A stretch of 64,000 nt of DNA. Origin: Anomaloglossus baeobatrachus (lineage: Eukaryota > Chordata > Amphibia > Anura > Aromobatidae). This document shows, piece by piece, positions 47,165 through 58,379 of the stretch. Each line of letters opens with the position of its first letter. Within the stretch, counting starts at the first letter, position 1. The DNA is taken from NCBI RefSeq assembly GCF_048569485.1, contig NC_134357.1, forward strand, positions 68,071,198 through 68,135,197. The letters run 5' to 3'. The translations under genes and the position numbers were made by a program. The notes under the pieces are model-generated. The model saw nothing but the letters and a program-made list of their open reading frames with translations. It did not search any database and had not been told where the DNA came from.

Positions 47165-47376
47165 GGGGATGATCGAATACCACAAATATTTGCCAAATAG
47201 GTCGCCACTATTCGATTATTCGCGAATATTCGATGCGCAATGTAAGTCTATGGGAAACCCGAATAACAATTATTCAGGCTTCCCATAGACTTACATTGCG
47301 CAACGAATATTCGCATAGCGGTGACCTATTCGTCGGATATTCGTGAAGGTGAATATTTTGGTATTCGATCATCCCC
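47165..47376. mobile_element. Palindromic MITE, 'ggggatgatcgaat' type
   Basis: Ends GGGGATGATCGAATACC and GGTATTCGATCATCCCC are exact complements. An internal hairpin pairs 'gcgcaatgtaagtctatggg' with its complement near 47.28 kb. It is short, AT-rich and non-coding. The class is not determined. Confidence 0.8.
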
Positions 47377-47398
47377 AGTTTGGTCACTTTTAGCTGAC

Positions 47399-47690
47399 AT
47401 TAATAGGAATCTGTCACCAGGGTTTTGCTACCTAATCCAACAGCAGCATAATGTAGAGATAGAGATGTTGTGACACTCACTGGGCTGCTTAGAATAGTTT
47501 TTATAAAATTATTGTGTTATCGGCAGGAAATTATCACAGGAGGATTAATAAACCTACTTTCATGTAGTCCACCTATACCCCATCACTGATTGGTAACTTT
47601 CTGCCTCTGCACAGTGTACACAGAAAGCTGCCAATCATTGCTGTGGACAGGTTATTTAGATCTGTTTAAAGAGTAGGGGAAAGTAGACAG
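47399..47690. mobile_element. Truncated T2-like terminus
   Basis: Starts TTAATAGGAATCTGTCACC, like the end at 894, then 'gggttttgctacctaatcc'. A matching right end is not evident, so the limit is approximate. Confidence 0.45.
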
Positions 47691-48110
47691 ATAAGGCATA
47701 AAAATTACAGATTTTATTAAATGCCTTTTTAAAAGGTGCACACACAAAAAAAGGAAAGTCGAACAGTAAGTGTGGGGACTGTATTCTTGAATCAAACTGA
47801 GTATACAAAGTACGTCAAGATAATATGTAAATAGACAATATAATGCACAACAATTGTGTCATGACAGTACAAATATATAATAATATACAAAGTGGCTGGT
47901 GCAGCAGCAATTGGGGCAAACCAAGACCATGTACTGTACTTCAGTTAGGATTAGGAATACAGATACAAATTCAACCCATATAGGGTACTTGTATAATACA
48001 GGCACTGCATTACCTCAGGTTCTTGGGGTATAATAGTGGTCGTACAAAGGAAGACTCCCAGAAATTCCCCGACGTACGTTTCATGTGTTTGTTTGCTCGC
48101 TCAAGGGGAG
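47690..48110. repeat. Unclassified interspersed repeat with GTACGTTTC / TCAAGGGG motif
   Basis: An A/T-rich body starting with 'ttttattaaatgcc' leads to 'ccccgacgtacgtttcatgt' and 'ctcaaggggag'. The layout is the same as at 55570-56090. The class is unresolved. Confidence 0.45.
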
Positions 48111-48428
48111 TAATCAATGTACCTGGCAGGACCATTTTACAGCATGTGATTGCACTCACATGGGTTGTGGAAGCCAATCACAGTGGATCCAGTGGCGCAC
48201 TAGCCACAACAATTTGTCTACCGCGGTCACGGTGTCACAAAACTGGTGCACATGTCCAGGGGCAACACAGCGTAACCATGGCACCCAGACATGCACACCA
48301 GCGCATAAGATGCCGGGAAAGGGGAGCTTAGCATTCAGAGAAATGATAAATCTGCGGCAGATAACACAATACTTAATCAATACTGGACAATCACTTTTTC
48401 CTATTTCTTATTGATATTTCACATCTAA

Positions 48429-49007
48429 TGCGGGTGTCACACGAGGCGATCTATCTTGCAATAGATCATCGGGGTCACGGTTTTCGTGATGCACATCCGG
48501 CTTCGTTAGCGACGTCGTCCCGTGTGACACCTACGAGCGATCGTAAATCGGTGACAAATCGTGAGTCGTGTACTCATCGTTTATTTTTAAAAAATCGTTT
48601 ATTTTACTTTGCGCCAGTTGTTCATCGTACCCGGGGTAGAACACATCGCTCCGTGTGACACCCCGGGAACGACGAACACAGCTTACCTGCGTCCCACGGC
48701 TCCCGCCTGTAATGCTGAAGGAAGAAGGTGGGCGGGATGTTTACGTCCCGCTCATCTCCGCCCCTCCGCTTCTATTGGCCGGCTGCTGTGTGACGACGAA
48801 CATCCATCCCACTTCAGGAAGTGGATGTTCGCCGCCCACAACGAAGTCGCTCGGCCCGTAAGTACGTGTGACGGGGGTTAAACGACTTTGTGCGTCACGG
48901 GCAGCGATTTGCCAGTGACGCACAAACGACGGGGGTGGTTACCATCGCACATGCGATCGCATGATAGACATGCGATCGCACGATAGATCTCATCGTGTGA
49001 AGCCCGA
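48429..49007. mobile_element. CG-rich Harbinger-like MITE (copy I)
   Basis: The left end TGCGGGTGTCACACGAGGCG and right end (reverse complement TCGGGCTTCACACGATGAG) mirror each other. They are flanked by TAA on the left and TTA on the right. The family core is present ('aggtgggcgggatgttta', 'cgcccctccgcttctattgg'). Its ends use TCACACG rather than TTACACG, so it is a subfamily. Confidence 0.7.
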
Positions 49008-49182
49008 TTAAGCTTAGATTTTTAATCTTAGGCTTTGAAGACAATCAATAATAATACATGTTATTGTTTATAGTTGTGGTCTCCTTCAATAATTTCACAT
49101 CAACTGTAAATGCTTACTGCATAGAAACATTCAATACTGAATTTGATTTCTGATATTGCATTGATGACTTTCTCATGACCAG

Positions 49183-49400
49183 ACCGAAGACTCCTCAATG
49201 CTGTGACTCATCGTCTTTGTCAGTTTATGATGGAGCTCCTGTTGGATCAGCTTTACTAGGAGATCTCTGCAGAATAAATAAACGAGATTACGTCTCCACC
49301 TCTAACAGTTTAAGCGTTGTCTACACACGACAAGCTGCCAAACAGACAGATTTGGATTTCTTTGCAACTTACTACTCTATCTTCACCAACAATCAAAATG
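49183..49400 (+). CDS. DMBT1-like: DMBT1-like gene, CUB domain exon 2
   Basis: The exon begins after CTTTCTCATGACCAG and ends before GTATGT. It is 218 bases, entered in phase 2 and left in phase 1. Together with 46855-46993 it gives exactly 119 codons, one CUB domain. It reads PKTPQCCDSSSLSVYDGAP, then LLGDLCRINKRD and SLSVVYTRQAAK, ending FFATYYSIFTNNQN. The canonical third and fourth cysteines are present, with one extra Cys next to the third. The acceptor has only a modest pyrimidine tract, but frame and phase fit exactly and no better acceptor is near. Confidence 0.9.
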
Positions 49401-50210
49401 GTATGTTTATTTTGAAATTGGTTCTATTTTCTGCTCAAGTTGTCATTTGCCTGCATTAATGCACATAATAAAACTTAATGGCTTATTATACAAAAGCAAT
49501 CTAATTTCTTAAAATAAATAATTATGTATAGCTAGTTTTAGTATAATTGAGAAAATAGTTACTTTTTGTTAGAAATCAAAACACCGTTTATATTACATGT
49601 TACTGAAGATTCTTTTCCCCTGCTACATATTTTCTCTAATAATACCACTATTTACTAGAGTTGATAAAAAATATTTCCTGGTCCAGTGGCCACATTGGTA
49701 GACCACGGCCACCATACTAGAGCCCTGTTGTCCTCCACCTACCTACCTGAGGAGCAGCTGGGGATACTGGCAAGAAGAAGGTTCAACAGACATGGATTAC
49801 CAATATTGTCCCTGACCAGGGTCCTTTAAATCTTTTTACTCAACTCTTCTATTTACCACTTGATCTAATAAACCAATCACTGTTTTAAATTGTTAGTGTC
49901 CTCAACTATATGTCCTGTTACCAAGATCAGAAAGAAACACATTGTAATGACCGCGATTAGTGATGAACAAAACCGTGGAAGTTCGGGTTCAATGGGATTG
50001 TCTGGACTTTAGTAAAAAGTTCATTTTGGGACCCAGACAAGACCAGAAGATGACCCTGACCCTGAACCTAATATAAGTCAATGGTGACCCAAACTTCTGT
50101 ACTGTAAAATGGCTGTGTAATGGTCATAGTAAGGGCTGGGGGCCTGTAAAAGGAAGCAAAATGTGCGCACATGCCCTGCAACTAAATGTTGATATGGAAT
50201 AAAAAAAAAA
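49401..50210. other. AT-rich intron sequence
   Basis: No exon or complete repeat is recognised. A possible decayed Tc1 piece ('tggccacattggtagaccac' near 49.69 kb) could not be confirmed. Confidence 0.35.
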
Positions 50211-50212
50211 TG

Positions 50213-50328
50213 GCTTGGATATCCTTCTATTTTTGATAACCAGTGCAGGTATAGCCAACAGCAGCAGGCTGAAACCCTCAGGTGTATGCTGTACCTTGGC
50301 TGTTGCTGGTTATCAAAAATAGAGGGAA
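50213..50328. repeat. Short hairpin
   Basis: 'ctatttttgataaccag' and 'agccaacagcagcagg' are answered by 'ggctgttgctggttatca' and 'aaaatag', giving a stem of about 40 bp. It directly precedes a copy of the palindromic repeat family. Confidence 0.65.
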
Positions 50329-50339
50329 TCCCACACTGT

Positions 50340-50700
50340 TTTTCTAAATTATTTATAAAACATTGTGAGGCCCCCCCTATTTTGATAACCATTCAAGGTA
50401 AAGCTGACACCTGGGGCTAATATTGTCAGGCTGGAAAGGTCAATGGTTATTTTGCCCCTCCCAGCTTAAAAATAGCAGCCCACAGCCAGGCACATGCATT
50501 AGATGCCCAAATTTTGCTCCTTTGCTGGACTCTTCCCAATTACCTGGTGTGGTTGTAATCAGGGTAATACTTTTGGGGCTGATGTCAGCTGTGAATTGAC
50601 TGCTGACATCAAGTCCAGAGGTTAATAATAGATAGGACCGTATCAGACAACCCCATTACTAACTTGGTAAGTGTAGATTTATAAAACAGATTCCACCACA
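50340..50700. repeat. Single-arm copy of the palindromic repeat family
   Basis: Follows the left-arm order: 'ttgataaccattcaaggtaa', 'gctaatattgtcaggctgg', 'gcagcccacagcc', 'gcattagatgcccaaattt', 'gtaatcagggtaatac', 'gctgacatcaagtccagagg'. It is diverged, with approximate ends. Confidence 0.6.
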
Positions 50701-51178
50701 CCCCCACATTCATCAATATATTGCATAAAAAAAAAATGCGGTAAGTTCCAACATAATCCAATTGGGGAATTAAGAATCTGAATTCCATACACCTCTACAC
50801 GTTTATGGGTGCATGTGAAACATCGCACTGCACTTGCATCCGAGTCATCAGAGTGCAGTGTGATATACGGAGAAGAGGAAGAAGGTACTCACTCCTTCGC
50901 CGCAGCTGTGATCCAATCGCAAAATTGGATCACAGTCGCATGACACTCGGCTCACGCTTGCAGCAACATGAGAGCCGAGGGTCATTAGCATATCGCTTCC
51001 AATGGTCTCACATTAGAAGTGAATCGCAAGCGGAGCCATGACCTTATGCTTACATTGATATGGATTTTGAAGCTGACACATGCAGTTAATAACAAGACAG
51101 TTTATAGTTCATTTGTGCTGGTGTAGTGGCTATAATATGTTAATCTGTTAGACTAGTAAAATTTAATTTATACACTTT

Positions 51179-51769
51179 AGCGGGCTTTACACGCTGCAAC
51201 ATCGCTAGCCGATGCTAGCGATGGCGAGTGTGATAGCACCCATCCCTATTGTTATGCCGATATTTGGTGATCGCTGCCGCAGCGAACATTATCGCTACGG
51301 AAGCGTCACACGCACTTACCTGGTCGGCGGCGTCGCTGTGACTGCCAAACAATCCCTCCCTCAAGGGGGAGGGACGTTCGGCATCACAGCGACGTCACCG
51401 CGACGTCACTAAGCGGTCGGCCAATCAAAGCGGAGGGACGGAGATGAGCAGGACGAACATCCCGCCCACCTCCTTCCTTCCTCATTGCTGGCGTGTGGCA
51501 GGTAAGGAGAGCTTCCTCGTTCCTGCGGCGTCACACGGAGCGATGTGTGCTGCCGCAGGGACGAGGAACAACTTCGCCCACGAGACAGCAGCGATATTTG
51601 AGAATGGACCCCCATGTCAACGAGGAGCGTTTTGGACGTTTTTGCAACGATCCAAAATCGCTCCTTGGAGTCACACACAACGAGATCGCTACAGCGGCTG
51701 GATGAGCGTCACAAAATCCGTGACCCCAACGAGATCGCTGTAGCGATCTCGTAGCGTGTAAAGCCCGCT
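51179..51769. mobile_element. CG-rich Harbinger-like MITE (copy J)
   Basis: Ends are AGCGGGCTTTACACGCTGC and, in reverse complement, AGCGGGCTTTACACGCTACG. TTA at 51770-51772 matches TTA at 51177-51179, depending on which side the shared A is counted. The family core has two CRE-like GACGTCAC motifs, CCAATC and the CCTCCTTCC stretch. Confidence 0.82.
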
Positions 51770-52296
51770 TTAGTCTTCCATTAACCATGGCATTTTTAAA
51801 ATCTTATGTTTTTAGGGTGTGAAAAAAATTCACTTTTAATTATTATTTTGTTCTTCCTTCATTATTTTTTCCTGATTTTATTATTTTATTCCAGAAACAG
51901 TATACTATTGGTCTGTTAGCTGTTTCTGATATTACATCCCACCCCTGTGACTGAACTGTTGTATGCCATAGACAACGGCATCTCTGCTTATAGGAACAAT
52001 AAAACCGACCTCTCTTTTTAAAATCCTTAAAAAGGGTGGTCCAAAATCCAAAGTAATTTTCCTCCTATATCCCTATCTAATTATTGTCATAATCTAAACT
52101 ATTTTCTAATACACTTGAATGAAAAATGTTCTACCGTTCCCTATCTGAAGTATCTAACTGCTTTTCTATTTTTTTCTTCCACTTCATTTTTAATGCCACT
52201 TTGATTGAGAATCCCAGTTTATGCTGGAATAGTTAAACAAAGTGTCATCAGGAAACAGAGGCTACAGTCACTACTGCAACCTCTGTCCTCTCCCTG

Positions 52297-52979
52297 GGGC
52301 CTCTTTCACACATACGTGCCTCGGGTTACGTGTTTGGCAGTTTTCTTACGTACTGGAGACACGTACACACGTGGACCTATGTATTCCTAATGTTTTGGTC
52401 ACACGTAAGTGTTTTCAAACGGAACGTGTGTCCGTTCCGTACTTACGTGTGTCCGTTCCGTACTTACGTGTGTCCTTTCCGTACTTACGTGTGTCCGTGT
52501 GTTTCTCACGCCGACATGTTCATTTTCTCTGGCATCACAGGTGTCACACTGAACGCAAACGTGTCACACGTAACACACACGGACCACACGGATGTGTTCC
52601 ATGTGACACGCACCGGAGAAAAGACATGTGTCTGCGAGAAAAAAAACAAAACATTACTCACCTTCTCCTGCCCTCCTATCTCTGCCGCTGCCGTCACTTG
52701 CTGCCGATCACACGATCATTATGCTAATTGAATATTCACTTCACTGCGGCCAGAAGCAGCAGCAGCGGGGAGTCGGCAGGACCGGAGACCGAAGTTCAGC
52801 ACCACGGACAGTGACGCCAGGGACAGGTGAGTAGAAAGTTCCCGTTCTCCGTGTGTTATCACAGATAACACACAGAGAACACACGTAGGCCATGCACACA
52901 GCACACCGAGGGCAATACGCACCTCTGACACGTCCGTGAAAAACGTGCGTGTTTTTCAGGGACATGTGAAAGAGGCCTG
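52297..52979. mobile_element. MITE with 'ggcctctttcacaca' ends
   Basis: The left end GGGCCTCTTTCACACATACG and right end (reverse complement CAGGCCTCTTTCACATGTCC) are inverted copies. The interior is CG-rich and carries a 21-bp tandem repeat at 52425-52500. It is nested in the TTAA element. Confidence 0.75.
52425..52500. repeat. 21-bp tandem repeat, ~3.5 copies
   Basis: The unit 'gtgtgtccgttccgtacttac' minus one base per line of reading repeats three to four times with a single 'ctttcc' variant. Confidence 0.85.
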
Positions 52980-53937
52980 AAACAAAGCACCATCAGTGAG
53001 GCTCATTTCAGAGGCTGGGCTGGTCCCAGCATGATGTTTACAATGTCAGCACGCTCTTAGTTGTCGACTCTGATTAGTATTAATGAATCTGCAGGAGAGC
53101 ACGTTGTCAACATACCCTCGGTGCAAAGACCAGTGATGTCACTTGCAAGGACGACACTGGTCTCTGCTCACCAGGTATTTTGACTAAGGTTTGCACAGGC
53201 ATTTAATTCAACATGTTTGCTCTATTTTTTACCATGGAAACAAAAGTCAAGTTTTAATTACCCTTTGCGAATGCTATATTTTCTTTCCTTGCATTCTAAT
53301 TACCTGAAGGCCGGTTCAGAGTTCTACGTGCTTCACACCCAAATTGTCAAGTTCTTCGAATTTGTGAGATGAATAAGTTTTAATTCCTCAATTTGTTCCT
53401 TTTTGGTTTGATGCTTACAATGTGTTCTTCTTCCTTTTTATTACAACAGAGAGAGCATTGTCATTGTGCACATCGTGCAATGCAAAGCATGCAGGGTCTA
53501 GATCAGCTACGGAAACAAGCATCACTGATAATGCTTAGTTTCAGTGAGGTGGCTGAGACTGTGTTAGTGAATGCAGCCTCTACCCACTGATGATGCTTTG
53601 TTTGAGTATTCCAGCATACCCAGGGATTCTCAAACAAGGCATCATCAGAAAAAAGGTAAAACAAAAATAGAAAACAGTTAGTGTAGTTTTGGAATGGTAG
53701 TGTAGTTTTTATTCAAGTATATTAGAAATTAGTTTAGATTATGACACTAAATAGATAGGGATTTAGGAGTAACATTTCTTTGGACTTCAAAGTACCCCTT
53801 TAAATCAGATTACTTTGATTCATTTCTTTATATTTCTTAGTGTAATCACATTAGTTCAGAGTAATACAGTCTATCAGAGTAATGTATCATACTGCAAGGT
53901 CTAAATAAAATATTGATTACATTTTTTTTTTTTACAG

Positions 53938-54113
53938 TCAGGCTCTCATGCCATTCAGACTACATGGAAGTCCAAATCTCACTTTGGTATCTTCAATCTT
54001 TGAGATATTCTTCAGATGATCTATTTTTGAATGATCCTCAGTGTCGTCCTCAACTCGTAGCAAATTGGCTGCAGTTTCACATTCCTTATGATAGCTGTCT
54101 AACAGTAAAACAG
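53938..54113 (+). CDS. DMBT1-like: DMBT1-like gene, ZP domain exon 1 (ZP-N)
   Basis: A T-rich tract and TTTACAG precede this 176-base exon, entered in phase 1 and left in phase 0 at the donor GTATGA. It encodes RLSCHSDYMEVQISLWYLQS, then DDLFLNDPQCRPQLVANW and FHIPYDSCLTVKQ. This is the ZP-N signature: the cysteine, x-DYM, then LNDP-x-C and the IPYxxC motif, close to those of DMBT1 and CUZD1. The ZP module drives polymerisation of extracellular proteins into filaments. Confidence 0.95.
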
Positions 54114-54763
54114 GTATGAAAATGTATCTCTTGGGAACCACCAACAAGTCAAAAAATGTTGTACCCCTGTTAGAAACCTAACAAAATGGCACGATGGCAA
54201 AAAAAGCACGCTGGTACCTATCATTTTACATAATTGCAAATGTTAAATTAGTATTAGTAGACCTAAATTAGGAGGCTGTGGCCTCTTGGACCTTGTAAAT
54301 ACATAGAAATGACAGAACAACATGCAAAAAATTATTTAGTTCACTGTAAAAATCAGTTACGGTGCTTGATGACAACAGCCATCCTAAAGTGCCAATGAGT
54401 GGTACAAAATGGGTATACAATATTGAAAGCGACATGGGGAGTTGAAGTATTCTAAGTACATAGGACCAGATCTGACAAAATTCAAATTTGCCAAATTGTG
54501 TGGATTTTCCTGAGAGATTAAAAAAAAACAAAAAAAAAACAAACCCAAACATTTACACATCCCACTGCTTACCATCTTTCCCCCTCTACTGCTCGCCATC
54601 TGGTCCTATGAATCGACACTTCTTTTCCCCACCCAAGCCACAAGTTATTCTCCACAAATGGAATGTGCCTTATTACATTAGGGGACATTTAATTAAAATG
54701 TAAAACAGTCAGCTTTTGTAATTGATTATTTGAATTTCCAACATTTTTTTTTCCTTCTTACAG

Positions 54764-55152
54764 GATGAAAATGGCTTAATAAGTTATACAAACAACTTGG
54801 TCACCCAATCAGCCAAGACAATCGTCATTTACAGAAAAAATGTAGACCTAACTCTTAAATGTCGGTTCTACGAAAACACTCTAGTAGAAGGCATGTACAC
54901 AGCAAATGACTTCATAAAGAACACAATAATCCAATATGGCCAGTATTCTGCTGACCTGATATTCTTCCAGTCCTCGAATTTTATATATCCAGTAAATCAT
55001 CAGCCATACAATGTGGAGCTAAATCAGAATTTATACCTGCAAGCCACCTTACGTACATCTGACCCTACCCTGGTCCTATTTGTAGACACTTGTTTGGCAT
55101 CCCCTGATGAGTTTGACTTCACAAGAAATATTTTTTATATTATTCGCAATGG
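54764..55152 (+). CDS. DMBT1-like: DMBT1-like gene, ZP domain exon 2
   Basis: The acceptor CCTTCTTACAG and donor GTAAAG bound 389 bases, phase 0 to phase 2. The product begins DENGLISYTNNLVTQ, contains VDLTLKCRFYENT (fourth ZP-N cysteine), the linker and the first strands of ZP-C (LYLQATLRTSDPTLVLFVDT, CLASPDEFDF), and ends FYIIRNG at the splice. The D-x-C-x-ASP motif is typical of ZP-C. It joins 60417 to give NGCCKVPD, aligning with the NGC of DMBT1. Confidence 0.95.
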
Positions 55153-55564
55153 GTAAAGTACTGTTATTTTTATTTTATGATTATTCTTTATTATATTTTT
55201 TACTTTAAGATATAACTTTTTGATGTTAATATAAATATTGTGCAATCATCTGAGATCTGTTTGCAAAATGTCACTGGAAAAGACCACATTTACTGATTCT
55301 GGATACAAACAAGCTACAAAACTACATAGGAGAGACTCACACATCTATCATTCAGAGAGTTCTCGAGGGATACTGCCTAGTGTACCAATTGTGCACAAAA
55401 TTACGCTAGCTCTATTCTTTCCTGCTTGTTGTACTTATTCTCTCCTCAGTCTCCTGCTCGTTGGGATTTCCTGTTCTACCTCTAGTGCATGTAGAATGAC
55501 TCTCAATTTTTTTAGGGCTGCCCATCAAGCCAATGGTCTTTCTACTTAAGCTTTTTATTGACTT
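55153..55564. other. AT-rich intron sequence
   Basis: Nothing is recognised between the donor of the ZP exon and the repeat that starts near 55570. Confidence 0.4.
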
Positions 55565-55569
55565 TTTCC

Positions 55570-56090
55570 CATCCTTGGGTTCAAATATGGTGCAAGTGCA
55601 AAGGTGTTCTACTGCTCTCTCTGACTATAAAGCCTACATAGAAAACTCCACACATAAATGCAATAAAATAAGATATCTTTATTAAGTTCCAAAAATTAAA
55701 ACCAATTAAAAAAGAGAAGTAGACACAAGATACACCTTGGTCCACGCGGTATATTAGTAGAGAGTTCACAATCAATAATCCATGGCATGACAATATAAGT
55801 ATAAAGTGCAATACATTCACAGATCCACAAGATGGCAGTAAAACCATAGAAAAATAGGAAGTCCAAGGAAAGTACTAAATAGACCAAGTCCTCACTAAGT
55901 ACATCTCACACCAACAAGGAATATAGATTGTGAGACACTAAGCTATAATGTAAAAGAACCAAGGACAACGCTAGAAAGGAGAAGGGATCACTATCACAGA
56001 TGGTCACATGGAAATAAAGCAGGTTAGTAATTACCGCAAGGACTCCCCTTGACGTACGTTTCGCCGTCGCTTCCTCAGAAGGGGTGCTCT
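55570..56090. repeat. Unclassified interspersed repeat with GTACGTTTCGCC / CTCAGAAGGGG motif
   Basis: Starts near 'ataagatatctttattaag', has an A/T-rich body and ends 'cttgacgtacgtttcgccgt' followed by 'cttcctcagaaggggtg'. It is the same layout as 47690-48110. Class unknown. Confidence 0.5.
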
Positions 56091-56639
56091 CTCTGACTAC
56101 CCTGATACAAGTAACTACCGGACTATGATATCCTGCTGACTGCCCAGACCTACTGCCAATTCGCCGTTGAAAAAAATACATCCTTCTGCTCACCTGCCAA
56201 TAATATAGCCACATGAATGCTTGTTTTTTGGAATATCTTTCACTCTGCAACATAGTGTGCTTAAAAACGTTAACAAAAATTCCAAATGCGGTAAAATTAG
56301 AAAAAAATGTGACACAGACTCTCTGGAACACGCTGTGTTCTGCATGACCCAGAAGGGACTTTTACTATGTAAGTCTATGGAGCATCAGAATGAGGCCCCA
56401 TAAGCTTTCATTCAATGACCTGGTAGATCTTATGCGCGAAGGCGTCACAGAGAAGAACAGAATATATAAGAACTTGACACTCGTATAAAGTAGCAAATTT
56501 ATGTGTTTTATTTACAGGTGCAATCCATAGTTTAACCCATAATGTTTCAGTCAGATGACCTTCACCAGGTGTCACGCGCTTGCGGTGACACACTATTCTA
56601 AGAATGCACGTTTTCATTTTCTCCACCTTTGCCTAAAGC
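56090..56639. other. Intron sequence with a possible repeat edge
   Basis: Contains 'gatgaccttcaccagg' near 56.56 kb, which is roughly mirrored by 'catctgatgaaggtgagg' near 56.82 kb. These may be ends of one element into which the hAT MITE inserted. Not resolved. Confidence 0.3.
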
Positions 56640-56801
56640 CGTGTTTCTCAACTCCAATCCTCAAGACCCACCAACAGATCATGTTTTCAGGTTTTCTTCC
56701 ATGTTAGACAGGGAATAATTCCATCACCTGTGCAACATTAAGGAAATCCTGAAAACCTGATCTGTTGGTGGGTCTTGAGGACTGGAGTTGAGAAACACTG
56801 G
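56640..56801. mobile_element. hAT-type MITE, 162 bp
   Basis: Ends CGTGTTTCTCAACTCC and GGAGTTGAGAAACACTG form a long hairpin through 'cccaccaacagatcatgttt' and its complement. The 8-bp duplications CCTAAAGC (56632-56639) and TCTAAAGC (56802-56809) differ at one base. This fits a hAT element. Confidence 0.82.
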
Positions 56802-57100
56802 TCTAAAGCAATCCAGCCATCTGATGAAGGTGAGGGATCTGGCCAAAGTGTAATGCATTGTACTAGGCATTGCAAACGTAAATTGCAATTTTCTACGAGT
56901 TCCAAGTGCTTGTATATTGCTACTATGTGAGCACTAGCCAATAAGAGAAATTACATTGAGAAGAGCAGAAGACCGGCACTGGACACTGTAGACAGCAGCA
57001 GCAGATGAGTATATTAATACATTCACGCTTCATTACATGGACATATTGTATACTGTACATTCATTTAATCAATACAAGAAGTTAGTGGGAATGTTTCTAT

Positions 57101-57609
57101 AAAGTGTAACCGGCATTTTAATTTTTTTAAAAAAACATCAATAGTACACATTGAAATAAGCAAATTTGTAATATGTTTAAGCAGAAAAATCCGCTCCTTT
57201 GTCCCCCAGGACTGATGTCTCATTCTCAATATGTCAATTCTGGGGCAAAATCTGACTTCAGTGACTGCAGATTTTTGTATTACGGAGATAAGAGATTGCA
57301 GTTGTTTACTTATAAGATTGTATTGTAGAAGAGGGGAGGAAGGATCTAGAGGCGAAGCTCCGACATCCCCTTCTCACCTACTTTCTGCATAGAATCTTAT
57401 ACAAACAGCTGCCATCTCCTATCTCGGGGATATAAAAATCTGTATTCACTGAAGACTGATTTTACCCAGGAATTGAGAATTTTGAGAATGAAACATCAGT
57501 CCACGAGGACTAAAAAGCAAATTTGTCTGATAAGATATAATACAAAGTTGCTTATTTTCATGTGTACTATTGACTTATGAAATAAAAATTATAATGACGG
57601 TTACGCTTT
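57101..57609. mobile_element. Palindromic MITE, 'aaagtgtaaccg' type
   Basis: The left end AAAGTGTAACCGGCATTT mirrors the right end (reverse complement AAAGCGTAACCGTCATTA). The arms continue through 'caatagtacacattgaaat' and 'agatttttgtattacgg...' with their complements over most of the length. Non-coding. The class is not determined. Confidence 0.8.
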
Positions 57610-58379
57610 AAGGTCCTACCTCAACATTTTAACTAGGTTGTATTGGACATAGCAATGGCAAAATATGCAATGAGAACCAAACATTTCTGATAGGCGGATT
57701 CCTAGGAAATAAGAACTGGAATCTTTGACGCTGTATTGGTGGATATAGCACCACCAGTTAGTGCTAAATTGTATGTGAGGATACTAAAGATCACAGAAAA
57801 TGGATACTCCAGTATGACTCATGCAAATTGTAGCCCAGGTGCAGAAGAAAAGAAACCATATGGTCAGTCTGCACACCTACCGGTCTTTCCATTGACATGT
57901 CCTACCATCATTAGACAGACAATATTCAATAGGAGAAAATTTTTAAATACTTTATCTAGGGTTCAGTGCCATAATCTGGTAGATGTTTCATTTCAGAACA
58001 TTCCATGGTTTTCTTTTATGTAAATGAGCTGTTCCAGTTATCAGATACAGTAGTTCATAAATCAGAGTAGTGGCAATCTAGATTACTATTTGCCAAAGGC
58101 AACTAAACCTCTCAACTAAATAAAAAGTCATGCTCAGTAGCGCAGAAACTCTGGACTTGAAAATGAACTAAGTCCAGTGTCATGTTCAGTAGCCCCCCGC
58201 TGGGTCTCCCTGCTGATAGGAGAGCAGAATTAGCTGGAGATACAAAATCATTGATTGGACACTGAATTTGAATATAAATTCTTACTGGCTTAATTCTGTG
58301 GTGATTGACCAATACAATGTACTAAAGGGCCTGTTACAGCTACCCCAAGGAACCACTGGCCAGGTGACGAGTACCCTAA
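57610..58379. other. Intron sequence, nothing recognised
   Basis: No repeat end or exon is recognised. The open frame at 57736-58023 has no domain signature and is not supported as a gene. Confidence 0.35.

Larger units (their letters stand above)
52031..53799. mobile_element. TTAA-flanked element with ~150-bp inverted repeats
   Basis: TTAA at 52027-52030 and 53800-53803. Inverted ends start AAAGGGTGGTCCAAAATCC and (reverse complement) AGGGGTACTTTGAAGTCC. They continue to match through 'tcataatctaaact' and 'ttttctattttt' for about 150 bp. It is a T2-like, non-coding element interrupted by the MITE at 52297-52979. Confidence 0.8.

Noticed and set aside
57736-58023. 95-residue open frame
   Set aside because: No recognisable domain, wrong context (inside a host intron) and no splice sites that fit the gene's phase.
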